The notes under the pieces are model-generated. The model ran no database searches. It worked only from the letters and a program-made list of their open reading frames with translations, and was not told the DNA's origin. Made by a program: the position numbers and the translations under genes. A DNA stretch of 64,000 nucleotides from Ostreococcus mediterraneus. Its lineage: Eukaryota; Chlorophyta; Mamiellophyceae; Mamiellales; Bathycoccaceae. The stretch spans positions 335,672 through 399,671 of the forward strand of contig WMKK01000011.1 in assembly GCA_012295225.1 (NCBI GenBank). The letters run 5' to 3'. Of the stretch, positions 54,654 through 64,000 are shown piece by piece (positions within the stretch are counted from its first letter, which is position 1; each line of letters starts with the position of its first letter).

Positions 54654-57600
54654 CTACGCGCTCACCGAGGCGTTGGAGGTGACCCAATCCACGGTGTCGC
54701 GTAAAATTTTAAAGTCGTGCGCGTCGGCGATGTTTGAAAAGACGCGCAAATCGTCGTTGAGCGCCCCAAGTTTGGCTGAGCATTTGTACAATCCACCGCA
54801 CGCGCAACGGTTCGCCAGGTGACCAACTTTAACACGACCGTCGCGAGAGCACTTTAAGTCCTGGAGCTGGTATCGACGCACGCGGTCGGTGACTTCGGAT
54901 ACGAGCGAGCCTTCGATCCACTGCAAGTCGTACGGCTGCGCGCACGTCAAGCACGCCCATCGACCGGCGGCCAAATCGGGATCACGGCACAAATCCAAGT
55001 CACGGCAGTCTGAACAGTACGAACACATAGCGTCACGCAATGTGAAAGACACGCACGGGTCGATGAATTCGGCTTGCGGGGCGAATTCGGCGACGCGGAG
55101 CAAGCGAAGCGCGTTGCGTCGCAACAACGCCACGGGACCAGTGAGACGCGCATCGAGCGATAACACCTCAAGTACAGTCTTCACAAACGCCAAGGCGGGC
55201 GTACCGCGAAGTTCTTTCGAGAGGTGCGCACCCGGAGGTGAGGGGAACTGGTGCTCTATCGGCGCCCGCGGTCCAGCCAAACCAAGCTTGGCTTGAATGG
55301 CTTGCGCGAGACGCAAGAGTTTCGGGCCAAAGTGCGACTCAAGCTGCGCTTCGAGCCACATCGCTTTTTCTTCTTCAACGCGGTCCAAATCGCGAGCGTT
55401 GTGTCCAGCGCCTGGCGTCGAAGGCGGCATTTGCTGATCGATCGGGGAATCCCTTTCAGCATCCGAGTCACAATCCACATCCGAATCCTCACTGTCGCTC
55501 AACATTCGAAACGACTTCACTGGCGTTCGGCCGCGAAGAGGCACGTCATCCTCCTTGTCGTGTTTCCATGGGATCAACAAGTATTCACCAACGATGGCGT
55601 AGAAGTGCTCACGTACAGCTTCTGGTAAGAAGAGCGCGATGTTCCACACCATGTCGAGCGAATGCTCACCGGTACGTACTGCGCGCGGATCCAGTTGGGC
55701 ATCCATGGGCGCGATGGAATCCTGCCACTGGCTTTCACCTGGAAGGTTCACGGCGGAAATACCGGCATAGTCGAAAGGTCCACGAAATAACAACGAGTGC
55801 CATTGCTTCACGGGTTCTAACTCGAGCCAAGAAAACAACTCGCGCTTGTGCAAGGCAGTCTTTAAACCTTCAACGCACGAGGCGGCGCTCGCGAGATCGT
55901 GCTTGCCAGTAGCGATGATAATTCTACGCATGTCCGCGTAGACGACGTCCACTTGAAGCTTGCGGATTTCCGCGAGTAAGAGCGTGAAAACCTTCTTCAT
56001 GCACAACTCAACCAAATGTCTCAACGCAGGTTCGCGTAAAGCCGAAAGTGGACTGAATAACCAGCGTTGAAGTTGCTGCAACAATTTATCGGCGTATTCG
56101 TTGCCGTAATCTGATGCGTCAGAGAGCCAATTAGAAACAAGCTTTCGCAAGGTCTTGAACGCACCCGCGGCTTCATGTCCACCCAGTCGCGTCGTGCCCT
56201 TTGTGCCAGTCTCAAAGCCCAATAACGCGCCTTGTTCTAAATCATTCAAAATACCAGAGTTGACGATGGCGCACACGACTAAGTGATGCGCCTTGAGTTC
56301 AACGCACACGCTGCGATGAGCCCCGGCGTTGGTGATTTCCATGCGCGAGGATTCGAGGGCACCATCCAAATCACTCAAAGACACGCCGCTGGCGCCGCCA
56401 CCCAAGTCAGGAACACCACCCACACCAGTCCATGAGACTTGTTCGTCATCCGCCAAAGCGCGGGCGAAAAACGTATCCGCCGTGTGCACACACCAATCAG
56501 CATGCAAGTTACCCACGGGAACGTGTGCGTAGCGCGCGATGTCAATGTGTTCTTTCAGCCACTGTGCACTGTGAGCAATGCGGACTGACGCAATCTTTGC
56601 CGCATTCAACTGCCACCCAACAGTTTCCAAAGCACTGTCAGACGAGTTCGGTGGCACCATGATTAAAGGCAAGCGGCCCGACGCAGGCAACATCGCTCCG
56701 AGACGCCCAGCGAGACCTTGGCGCACAGAAAGACTATCTTGAGTCGGTTCGAAGCCAGCACTCGATGGTGCTTCAACGACGAGCACAGTCGCACCACGCG
56801 AGCTGTCAACGTATTTGCCCAACGCAATGTTCAAGTGCCTGCTCACTTGCTCAGTGTTTCGCGCGTACAACACTGTCCAACCATTCGCAGTCGGCGCGGT
56901 GTCAACGACGTCTTCGTTTTCCACGTCAGACACTCCGTCGCCTTCTCGTAAGAGTTTGGACCACACTGCAGCCGTGACTTCTTTGACGCCACCACCCGGT
57001 TGATGCACAACGACGACGCCTCCGTTCTCACGGTTATCGTGCAAGACATAGATCCCTCGACCATTTTCACCAGATAAGCCGGCAAAATACAAAGATATGT
57101 GCTCAAGCTTTGGCAAGTACGAGATTTCAGTCGTCGTCTTCATCTGGAACATACTGGCATCGTACAAAGCATCGGTGATTTGCATAGCGCGTTGCTGTTC
57201 TGCTCGCTTGATTGCCATCACGCAACCAAACTGCTGAATCAAACGATCACGCAAGGGCACGTGTTTTTCATACACCCCAATCACGGCGGGGTTAGCAAGA
57301 AGAGCGGCAACTTCCAAACCGCTTGCAAAGTCTTCCTCGCTGATTTTGATTTCATACAAGTGCGGGGCTTCAAATCCACGAGGAAGTGACAAGTTGACGC
57401 GTCGCTTGCCATCGAGGCCAAGATCACCTTGACGATCTGGTTCACGCATAGCAACGATGAGACGCCGCGGAATGGAAATCTTTAAAGTCTGCATACCACC
57501 ATTAACGTAAACCCACACGCCGTACACACCCGGTGTTTTCGTCTGCTCGATTTGAATGATTTGCAACGCAGAGAGCGCGATGATTTCTTCGCGGGACTCG

Positions 57601-60600
57601 ATAAAGTTATCAAGACCATGCGCGGAAGAACGACGTCTCCGTCGCACAACGCCACCTTCACGTTCCGCTCGAGCAATTTCGGCTTCTTCTTCTGCGCGCT
57701 GGCGCTTCATGTTGACGCGCAACTCCTTCCACTTTGACTTCGCGCGAGACAACCAACCATCGTAGTTGGCTTCTCTCTCTTCCCCGGCGGCGACTTCTCG
57801 CTCGCCTTTCGTAGACCCAGGAGTACGCGGCGCAACTGGCGCAGAATTTTCCGGCGTTTGCGGAGGCTCGTCGTCGCGCAAGAATGTTCGAACACGGCCG
57901 CGACTCGGCGTCGCGGCTGCCCTACCATGGTCTTCCATGTCAAGGATGTTCATATCTCTGCGCATGAGCGGTGCGCCACCTGCAATGGCCGTGTTAAACA
58001 TCGTCCTCAAATTTCGCTGCGAAAACTTGTCTGCTCTTTCGCGAATACGTCGAGCAAGCCAATCGGGGTGCTTCACTCGCGGACATGGGTTTTCAACGTT
58101 CTGCAACGCCGCAGGAATGGTGATAATTTTCTGAATCGCTCCACAAAGACGAGTTTTGTAGTACTCCCAGTCAACCATCTCGCGCATATCTGGCATCTCA
58201 TCAGCCTCGCCCGGAATCGCATCCTTTGTCCATGACTTCAAGAAAGAACGAGCGACGGACACATCGGCGTTGAAAATACTCACAGGAATCGCGCGTTCGG
58301 AAGTTGGCGCTCCGTACGGCTTCTTCGAAATGATATACTTACACACCAAACCTTTGTCCTTGATCAAATCTTCACCCAAAAATTGTGCAAGACGGCGGGC
58401 AGTCGTAACAGGGCACGACTTGCGATCGCCATATTCCTCCGCGGACTTACTCATCACGCTTGATTCAGAAATAAACTCCATCAACTCTTCGTCTTCAAAG
58501 TTTGCACCCTTAGTCCACAACATGTCGAGCCAACGGTTTGCAATGGCGCCAACTGCTTGGTACACTTCTTCTAGAGTGTCACCCTTCAAGAAGTGCTCAA
58601 ACACCTCAGATTGGAAAACTTTAATAAGCTTGAGCTCACCACGGCGCTTGAGTTCGAACCCCTTCAACTCTTCTAAAGATCCATCGTGGTTGAAAACTGC
58701 GTAACGCTTTTTAATCAACACACCTTCTTCCTTTGACGCTGGCAAAATCATCGCCTTGTAAGGTCCATCGACTTCGAATTCGATTGACATTTCGGAACTC
58801 GTCTGATACGAAGATTTGCCATTTTCATTCACGAGCGTTTGATATTGGTCGTTCGTGTTTCTCAACGCGGTCATACGATTAAGTACAACGCACGGGTACG
58901 AAATCTTGTAACTCTTCTTCTTACCATTTGGCATGGAGAAAGCGAACTCCTCTGGGAATGAGCCAGGCAAGCAGCACCAAATACCATCAGTATCTAATTC
59001 AAGCGGCTTACCGATGTCATCCACCAAACGCTTCGCCATCTGAATAATCTTCGCGCCAGTGTTAGTCACGACGCCAGCCATCTCCATGGAGTACCAGCGC
59101 GCGCCCTTGCGCATGACGTATCCATAGAAAGAGTTCAAAATACATTTGTGCGCAAGCTGCAGAGAATCATACAACGTGACCATATCGGCCGCCTTTTGGA
59201 TCTGAATCGGGTTACCGTCGTCTTTGGCGGCGCCCAACTTACCCTTCCACTCTTTGTTCAATCCCTTGTACGTGTAGCGTCGATCGCGGAACGCCTTAAC
59301 GGTGTCAATGTAGAAAGGGTTTTCACGCATGCAAATGCCAGCCGTCTTCGTTTTTGTCACGGGCTTGTCCAAAACCTTCTTGTACACTTTTTGCGTGTAC
59401 TTTTTCAAACGATTTTTCTTCTCTTCTTGCTGTTCTTCGTATGAAAGCTCAGTCCAGAATCGCTGCGGGTCACCAGGTTTCAGCGGCGGAAATCTGTCCG
59501 CTTGAAGCTGAGCCTTGATGGCCGAGTACTCGCTCGACGTCGATGCGTAATGTTCGCCACGCCAAACCCATTCCATTTCGCGCAAACATGTTTTACCGGG
59601 ACGGTTGTAATCACACGCCGCACACGTATCTTCATCAACAATCGCCGGCGGTTGCAAGCGGTTGGTAAGAATAATATTTGGGTACATAGCCGCGACGTCC
59701 AAGTGATAAATCAAAGGTGTTTCCGTGAGAACTGGGTTGTCACGGAGATGCTCCAACTTTTTCACAATCTGCTCCTTGATTTCGTCGTAGTTTTCACAAT
59801 CTTCTCGCTTGATGCCTTTGCCTTCCACGCGAAGCGCGTAATCAAGATCGTCGTCGAGATTGTCCAACAGCTCTTGGTATCCAGTCGGATTCAAGCGGAA
59901 GTCGCAAGGGATATCCGAACGGAAAACCCCAGACTCCAAACACTCGACGTGACCACCGATGTAGGTTTCGCTACTCAACAAATGTCCGTCGTAATATTGT
60001 TCACCCGCGCTGACTTGCTTGTTCGGGCACACAATATTGCCGCGGAATGCCTCAACCATCAATAAAGCCTCGCATAGCGTCCCTGAACCTTTACGAAGCA
60101 CCTCATCAGGAGATAGCGGAATGATCGTCGACAACGCAAAGATGAATGGATGCACGTAGCTCATGTACAAATAGTACGTGCTGACGGCGTCAGAAACGGA
60201 ATACGCAGCCATTGTTTGCGGCTGGCTCTGCGCGTATGGCAGCATATCCTCCGGGTCCACTTCAACGGGATCATAACCAAGCTTGGCTTTCGTCACCGCT
60301 TTTAAACCATGAGACCCAGCCGGGAGGTAGGAGTCGCGTTTCACCCATGCGAACGCATCGAGGTGCAACGCAAATTTGCTGCGGCATTCACCAGACGTTT
60401 CACATTTGAATCCGATTTCGCGGTACATGTTCATACCGTTCTTCTTCGCTCGCGTTTCAATAAATGGGAAATCGAAGTAATCACCGTTGTACGTGACGTA
60501 AATACTCGGTTGTACTTCGCGCATGTGATCGAACCATCGTCGCAATAATGCTTCTTCGTTTGGCTCGTTCCACACAATGAACGGACCTTGGTACTCGGGC

Positions 60601-61619
60601 TTTGGCGTGTACTCAAAGTCTTCAACATCCTCACTCACCACTTCGCGGTTGATGATCAAATAACCTTGCTGGTCAACCATGTACGAAATCATAAAAACTT
60701 GATCGAACTCGGCGTCGGGAAACTTGAGTGGCAACTTGGTGGTTTCGATATCAAACGCGCACACGCGCACTTCGCCGCGCGTCAACATTTCCTCCTGCAA
60801 TGTCATCGTGACCATCCCGTGCTCAGCGCGCACGGAGTACCACTTACCACATCGTACTTCGCTATCAATCAAATAACGCATGTGGTACGGCACGTCGTAC
60901 TCACGAATATCCAACATGGCGTCTTCGTAATCCGTGAGCACGCGCTTCTTCATCGTCCCCGCGTCCAAGCTTTCTTGGTGTGCCAACGCCTGGTATGCCG
61001 CCGACGCATCAGACTTTTTCTTGTTCTTGGCGATGATTGGCATGATTTCTCGGCGAACATCCATCATTTCCTGATTGGTGGCGAACGATACTTTTAAATA
61101 CGTCTGCTGCAACCCGCTCAAGTGATTCTTCAAGTCTAAATCCTCCTTATCCACCATCTCCACGTCGAGCAATTGCTCGGAAAACTTCCGACGCAAGAGC
61201 GCTTCGACTTCATGCTCACACGACGATTTGGTGGCGAGATAAAAGTACGGCGCATACTTCACTTGCGCCTTGAACGTAGACCCGTCTTCGGACATGAAGT
61301 AACAGTTCACCGCCGAATACGCCTTGTCCGACTCCTTATCCTCCACCTGCGTCGTGGACACATTAATCAACCACCCGATACGATCTTCACCACCAACGTG
61401 CACATCAAACCCCAACTCCTTCTCCAAAGCATCCTCCTCCGCGGCGATCTGCGCCTTGGTCCGCCCGTCGCTCTCCGCGCCGGCGTACCCGCCCCCGCGC
61501 CCGCCACCGCGACCACCACCGCGACCACCTCGACCGCCGCGACCGCCGCGCGCCTCACCGTACAAATTCGCTTTATGCCCCGTATTCGTCCCAGTAAACG
61601 CCGGTTTCTGCCCCGCCAT
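54654..61619 (-). CDS. POLE: DNA polymerase epsilon catalytic subunit
   Basis: Predicted 2321-residue B-family leading-strand replicase, a single 7-kb exon. An Arg/Gly-rich N-terminus comes first. Proofreading exonuclease motif I is FDIETTKLPLKFPD (about residue 289), and exo II is in YVTYNGDYFDFPF. Polymerase motif A is DVAAMYPNIILTN (about 640) and motif C LDTDGIWC (about 876), with the epsilon-type DTDG. The inactive second exo-pol half fills residues 1250-2100. At the C-terminus two Cys clusters (CSYCSDC...CLTC and LKCSRDG...CACGGLYKC) correspond to CysA and CysB, which bind the B subunit and metal. The ATG at 61619 is used because the preceding codon series starts at a GTG. Confidence 0.97.
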   Translation of the reverse strand: MAGQKPAFTGTNTGHKANLYGEARGGRGGRGGRGGGRGGGRGGGYAGAESDGRTKAQIAAEEDALEKELGFDVHVGGEDRIGWLINVSTTQVEDKESDKAYSAVNCYFMSEDGSTFKAQVKYAPYFYLATKSSCEHEVEALLRRKFSEQLLDVEMVDKEDLDLKNHLSGLQQTYLKVSFATNQEMMDVRREIMPIIAKNKKKSDASAAYQALAHQESLDAGTMKKRVLTDYEDAMLDIREYDVPYHMRYLIDSEVRCGKWYSVRAEHGMVTMTLQEEMLTRGEVRVCAFDIETTKLPLKFPDAEFDQVFMISYMVDQQGYLIINREVVSEDVEDFEYTPKPEYQGPFIVWNEPNEEALLRRWFDHMREVQPSIYVTYNGDYFDFPFIETRAKKNGMNMYREIGFKCETSGECRSKFALHLDAFAWVKRDSYLPAGSHGLKAVTKAKLGYDPVEVDPEDMLPYAQSQPQTMAAYSVSDAVSTYYLYMSYVHPFIFALSTIIPLSPDEVLRKGSGTLCEALLMVEAFRGNIVCPNKQVSAGEQYYDGHLLSSETYIGGHVECLESGVFRSDIPCDFRLNPTGYQELLDNLDDDLDYALRVEGKGIKREDCENYDEIKEQIVKKLEHLRDNPVLTETPLIYHLDVAAMYPNIILTNRLQPPAIVDEDTCAACDYNRPGKTCLREMEWVWRGEHYASTSSEYSAIKAQLQADRFPPLKPGDPQRFWTELSYEEQQEEKKNRLKKYTQKVYKKVLDKPVTKTKTAGICMRENPFYIDTVKAFRDRRYTYKGLNKEWKGKLGAAKDDGNPIQIQKAADMVTLYDSLQLAHKCILNSFYGYVMRKGARWYSMEMAGVVTNTGAKIIQMAKRLVDDIGKPLELDTDGIWCCLPGSFPEEFAFSMPNGKKKSYKISYPCVVLNRMTALRNTNDQYQTLVNENGKSSYQTSSEMSIEFEVDGPYKAMILPASKEEGVLIKKRYAVFNHDGSLEELKGFELKRRGELKLIKVFQSEVFEHFLKGDTLEEVYQAVGAIANRWLDMLWTKGANFEDEELMEFISESSVMSKSAEEYGDRKSCPVTTARRLAQFLGEDLIKDKGLVCKYIISKKPYGAPTSERAIPVSIFNADVSVARSFLKSWTKDAIPGEADEMPDMREMVDWEYYKTRLCGAIQKIITIPAALQNVENPCPRVKHPDWLARRIRERADKFSQRNLRTMFNTAIAGGAPLMRRDMNILDMEDHGRAAATPSRGRVRTFLRDDEPPQTPENSAPVAPRTPGSTKGEREVAAGEEREANYDGWLSRAKSKWKELRVNMKRQRAEEEAEIARAEREGGVVRRRRRSSAHGLDNFIESREEIIALSALQIIQIEQTKTPGVYGVWVYVNGGMQTLKISIPRRLIVAMREPDRQGDLGLDGKRRVNLSLPRGFEAPHLYEIKISEEDFASGLEVAALLANPAVIGVYEKHVPLRDRLIQQFGCVMAIKRAEQQRAMQITDALYDASMFQMKTTTEISYLPKLEHISLYFAGLSGENGRGIYVLHDNRENGGVVVVHQPGGGVKEVTAAVWSKLLREGDGVSDVENEDVVDTAPTANGWTVLYARNTEQVSRHLNIALGKYVDSSRGATVLVVEAPSSAGFEPTQDSLSVRQGLAGRLGAMLPASGRLPLIMVPPNSSDSALETVGWQLNAAKIASVRIAHSAQWLKEHIDIARYAHVPVGNLHADWCVHTADTFFARALADDEQVSWTGVGGVPDLGGGASGVSLSDLDGALESSRMEITNAGAHRSVCVELKAHHLVVCAIVNSGILNDLEQGALLGFETGTKGTTRLGGHEAAGAFKTLRKLVSNWLSDASDYGNEYADKLLQQLQRWLFSPLSALREPALRHLVELCMKKVFTLLLAEIRKLQVDVVYADMRRIIIATGKHDLASAASCVEGLKTALHKRELFSWLELEPVKQWHSLLFRGPFDYAGISAVNLPGESQWQDSIAPMDAQLDPRAVRTGEHSLDMVWNIALFLPEAVREHFYAIVGEYLLIPWKHDKEDDVPLRGRTPVKSFRMLSDSEDSDVDCDSDAERDSPIDQQMPPSTPGAGHNARDLDRVEEEKAMWLEAQLESHFGPKLLRLAQAIQAKLGLAGPRAPIEHQFPSPPGAHLSKELRGTPALAFVKTVLEVLSLDARLTGPVALLRRNALRLLRVAEFAPQAEFIDPCVSFTLRDAMCSYCSDCRDLDLCRDPDLAAGRWACLTCAQPYDLQWIEGSLVSEVTDRVRRYQLQDLKCSRDGRVKVGHLANRCACGGLYKCSAKLGALNDDLRVFSNIADAHDFKILRDTVDWVTSNASVSA

Positions 61620-62086
61620 CGCGCGCACCGTCGCTCCGATGCCTCACGTTTCAAAAAACAAGCACCCACGCCGATCTAAGCAATCAAATCCCGCCTACGC
61701 CCAATCGCGCGATCGCCGCCCTCGCCCTCGACGGTCGCGCGCACGATATGAAACAATTCGCGCGCACCCGTGCGCCGCGATCGACCGCCGCGTCGACGTG
61801 TGACGCCCTGACGGTCGCGCGACGCATCAGCGACAGGTGGACGGGCGGGTTTGAATTTGCACGTAATGATACGGTTTTTGTTTGTTTAATACACACATGT
61901 ACGGATTTTATTGTTTTTGTCTTCGCCGTGCCGCCAGCGCTCGACGCGCGGGCTACGCGCCACACCGCGCGCGCCTCGGCGTCGAAGGCGTCGAGTAGGG
62001 CGGCAAAGCGTCGACCGTGCGTGTCTTCAGCGATACCAACGCGTCGCGGTCGCTGCGCGGTGGCGGTGGCAGCGTCGAGGACGAGG
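61620..62086. other. Divergent interval between POLE and GatC
   Basis: About 470 bp between the two start codons. Both strands stay open through much of it, but neither reading has family resemblance. A longer GatC start at 61748 is possible; it would add 113 residues of mixed, non-presequence character and is not preferred. Confidence 0.45.
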
Positions 62087-62686
62087 ATGGTGGCGTCGTG
62101 GGTGTCCCGAGGTGCGCGAGTCGCGCGCGCGTGTTCGTCGCGCGGCGTCGCGATGCCGCGCGCGATGGCCGCCGCGTGGTCGGCGATCGATCCGAGGCGT
62201 GTGCTGTCGTCGTTGGCGTCGTCGGCGCCGGGTGATGATGAGAAGCCGTGGCGACGGAGGGCGGAGCACCACGAGGCGACGCCGCGCGCGCCGACGTGGT
62301 CGACGACGGCGCTCGGCGCGAACGCGACTCGAACGAAGGAGCCAATCGATCGCGTCGAGCTTGAGAACGTGGCGAGGTTGGCAAATGTGCGGATTGATGA
62401 CGTGGACGCGACGCTGGAGGATGTGAATGGGATTTTGCAGTTCGTTGAGGCGTTGGACGGGGCGGACGTCGCGGGCGTGGCGCCGATGTGGAGCGCGCAC
62501 GACGCCGCGGATGGATTACGTATGCGGTTCGATGCCGCGGCGAGGCGGGCAGAGACGGGCGGGGAGGCGGGTGAACGCGAGCTCGCGGCGCTGCCTCGAG
62601 AACGCGTGTTGCGCGAGGCCAAGTACGCGCGCGATGGAGATGAGTTTTTCATCACGCCGAATAGCGGGACGGCTGGGCACGACTAG
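62087..62686 (+). CDS. GATC: Organellar glutamyl-tRNA(Gln) amidotransferase subunit C
   Basis: Predicted 199 residues. A basic, Ala/Ser-rich presequence of about 75 residues precedes the GatC fold, marked by the helix VELENVARLANVRI and LEDVNGILQFVEALDGADVAGV. The C-terminal stretch (LRMRFDAAARRAE, then REAKYARDGDEFFITP) fits the extended arm that wraps around GatA and GatB. The GatCAB complex makes Gln-tRNA(Gln) from Glu-tRNA(Gln) in plastids and mitochondria. ATGs at 62087 and 62153 are both reasonable. Divergent from POLE. Confidence 0.85.
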   Translation: MVASWVSRGARVARACSSRGVAMPRAMAAAWSAIDPRRVLSSLASSAPGDDEKPWRRRAEHHEATPRAPTWSTTALGANATRTKEPIDRVELENVARLANVRIDDVDATLEDVNGILQFVEALDGADVAGVAPMWSAHDAADGLRMRFDAAARRAETGGEAGERELAALPRERVLREAKYARDGDEFFITPNSGTAGHD

Positions 62687-62792
62687 TGGCGCGAGGATTG
62701 AGGATAGAGGATACTTCTAGGTAGGGATTAATATTAGAACACAACTCGATAAAACTACGAACAATACGATGATGTAACTATAGGTCAGCGCA

Positions 62793-64000
62793 CTAGGCTG
62801 TCCTTTGGTGGGATTTGTGTGATTGCGACGAGCCGAGCGCCGCGGCAGATTTCGCGCCGCCGTCGCGTTTAATTTCTCGCGCGGTGAAATGAAAAACGCC
62901 CCCGGCGAGGGTGAGAAGCGCTGCGTTCGCACCGAGTGCGGCGGGGATACCTGCACTATCCGCTAGCGCCCCGAGCGCGAGTGGGCCGAAAAGCAACCCG
63001 ACGTCGCCACATGTGCGGTAAATGCCGAGCGCCGAACCTCTGATGTTTTTCGGAGAAATGTCGGCAGCGTACGCCGCCGGCGCCGTTCCCATCAAGCTCC
63101 CAGCGGCGGCCCATAGGATACTCGCCGCGGTAAACGCGAATGGATCGGTGGTCGTGCCAATGAGCGCCACGGATGCGGCGCTCATAATCACGCACGGCGC
63201 AATCACCGCTTTTCTGCCTACGGCGTCGGTGATGGCGGCGGCGGGGCCGAGGCCCAGCAGAGACGTCACCGCCATGGCAGAGAACAATGCCCCAAGCGCG
63301 TCTGGCGTAAATCCAAAGCTTTGATAGGCTAAAATCGGCAACAACGTCCCGCGTCCACCGGCACCAGAGAAGAACAACGCGGCGTTCAAGCCGCACACCG
63401 ACCAAAAGTCAACCGATTTCACGAGTCGACCCATCGCGGCGTCCTGCGCCGTGCTCGCGTCCGCAACAACCACAGGTTTCACCACTCCTTCGCCCTCTAA
63501 AACTTCCGACGGGTTCTCAATCGGATGTCCGTCGCAATACCAATGTTTGCTAGGCTTGACGGTATCATCCACGGCTGTCGTCATAGGGCGAGTCTCTGAG
63601 ACTTTAAAATAACTGTGCGTCATCGCGAGCGAGCTCAATCCCGCCACGGCTAGAAATGGCGAGCGAATAGACATGCCTTCCGCACCAGCGATGGCACCAC
63701 CGAGTGCAGGGCCGGCGGCAGCGCCTGCTAAAACCGCCGCCTGATTCGCGCCTAAAATACGCGCTCGGTTGCCGTGCGTGGAGAGGTCGGCTAACATCGC
63801 CGTCGCGCCAGACATAAACATCGACGACCCGATACCCGCCACCGCCCGCGCGGCGAGCAACTCCCCGAGCCCACCACTCGTGTACGACCAAAGCATCCCT
63901 ATCGTCGTCACCGCCGGTCCCGCAATCATGAGCGGACGTCTACCATACGTATCCGCAAACATCCCGCACGGCAAGTTGAACAAGAGTCTACCCGCCGCAA
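62793..64000 (-). CDS. Major facilitator superfamily transporter (N-terminus outside window)
   Basis: About 400 residues of an MFS carrier; the reading frame runs off the right edge with no start. The loop-2 signature GMFADTYGRRPLM is the MFS motif A. The second-half copy is in DAVGRKAVI, and there are about ten hydrophobic helices. A central loop of about 60 residues contains an HWYCDG segment. The substrate cannot be assigned; the Gly/Ala-rich helices are of drug:H+ antiporter or general sugar/metabolite type. Convergent with GatC (106 bp). Confidence 0.88.
   Translation of the reverse strand, partial: AAGRLLFNLPCGMFADTYGRRPLMIAGPAVTTIGMLWSYTSGGLGELLAARAVAGIGSSMFMSGATAMLADLSTHGNRARILGANQAAVLAGAAAGPALGGAIAGAEGMSIRSPFLAVAGLSSLAMTHSYFKVSETRPMTTAVDDTVKPSKHWYCDGHPIENPSEVLEGEGVVKPVVVADASTAQDAAMGRLVKSVDFWSVCGLNAALFFSGAGGRGTLLPILAYQSFGFTPDALGALFSAMAVTSLLGLGPAAAITDAVGRKAVIAPCVIMSAASVALIGTTTDPFAFTAASILWAAAGSLMGTAPAAYAADISPKNIRGSALGIYRTCGDVGLLFGPLALGALADSAGIPAALGANAALLTLAGGVFHFTAREIKRDGGAKSAAALGSSQSHKSHQRTA

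Noticed and set aside
61684-62655. 323-codon minus-strand frame opposite GatC and the POLE/GatC interval
   Set aside because: Part of it reads smoothly (EDTHGRRFAALLDAFDAEAR), but it runs antisense through the recognisable GatC domain and then into AT-rich low-complexity codons. Kept only as a remote possibility.

Overview
The window looks like nuclear DNA from a very compact green picoalga, most likely a prasinophyte of the Ostreococcus/Mamiellales type. It is GC-rich. Most genes are single open frames with Ala/Arg-rich N-terminal presequences, and intergenic gaps are often 50-200 bp. Introns are few and short. The gene set includes plastid terminal oxidase, a plant-type XEG113-like glycosyltransferase, a DUF2301 plastid membrane protein, and organellar uL4, GatC and MnmA. 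No mobile element, virus-like element or CRISPR array was found.

Layout, left to right. 0-7 kb: end of a Cys-rich protein, POT peptide transporter, plastid terminal oxidase (head to head), REV7, DJ-1, a tandem telobox repeat, and an intron-bearing VDAC porin. 7-14 kb: AP-3 beta adaptin (spliced), DUF2301 protein, seven-knuckle CCHC zinc protein, dihydroxyacetone kinase. 14-24 kb: a 1594-residue multi-pass membrane protein of unknown function, DNA ligase IV, and a two-domain class III nucleotide cyclase. 24-31 kb: XEG113-like glycosyltransferase, ANP32 (spliced), a small membrane protein, mitochondrial-type uL4, cytochrome b5 reductase, tRNA-Val(CAC). 31-40 kb: GPI-type phytase-like esterase, a GGT minisatellite, an unknown plastid protein, DNA polymerase eta, class I aminotransferase. 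40-50 kb: a composite beta-helix/transmembrane/Cys-rich protein, DMC1 (spliced), DCP1, a 2-hydroxyacid dehydrogenase, DENR, LTO1, rhodanese, MnmA. 50-64 kb: ORC4, a mitochondrial carrier, DNA polymerase epsilon catalytic subunit, GatC, and an MFS transporter cut by the window edge.

Two themes stand out. First, six genome-maintenance genes lie in this stretch: REV7, LIG4, POLH, DMC1, ORC4 and POLE. Second, at least nine neighbouring pairs are divergent and share short presumed bidirectional promoters. The most functionally coherent pair is DENR/LTO1, where both products serve ribosome recycling or translation re-initiation. The least explained genes are the 1594-residue membrane protein, the composite 1195-residue protein and the 334-residue plastid protein.

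Coordinates assume ATG starts. Splice sites were inferred by eye from reading phase and protein family fit, without transcript data.
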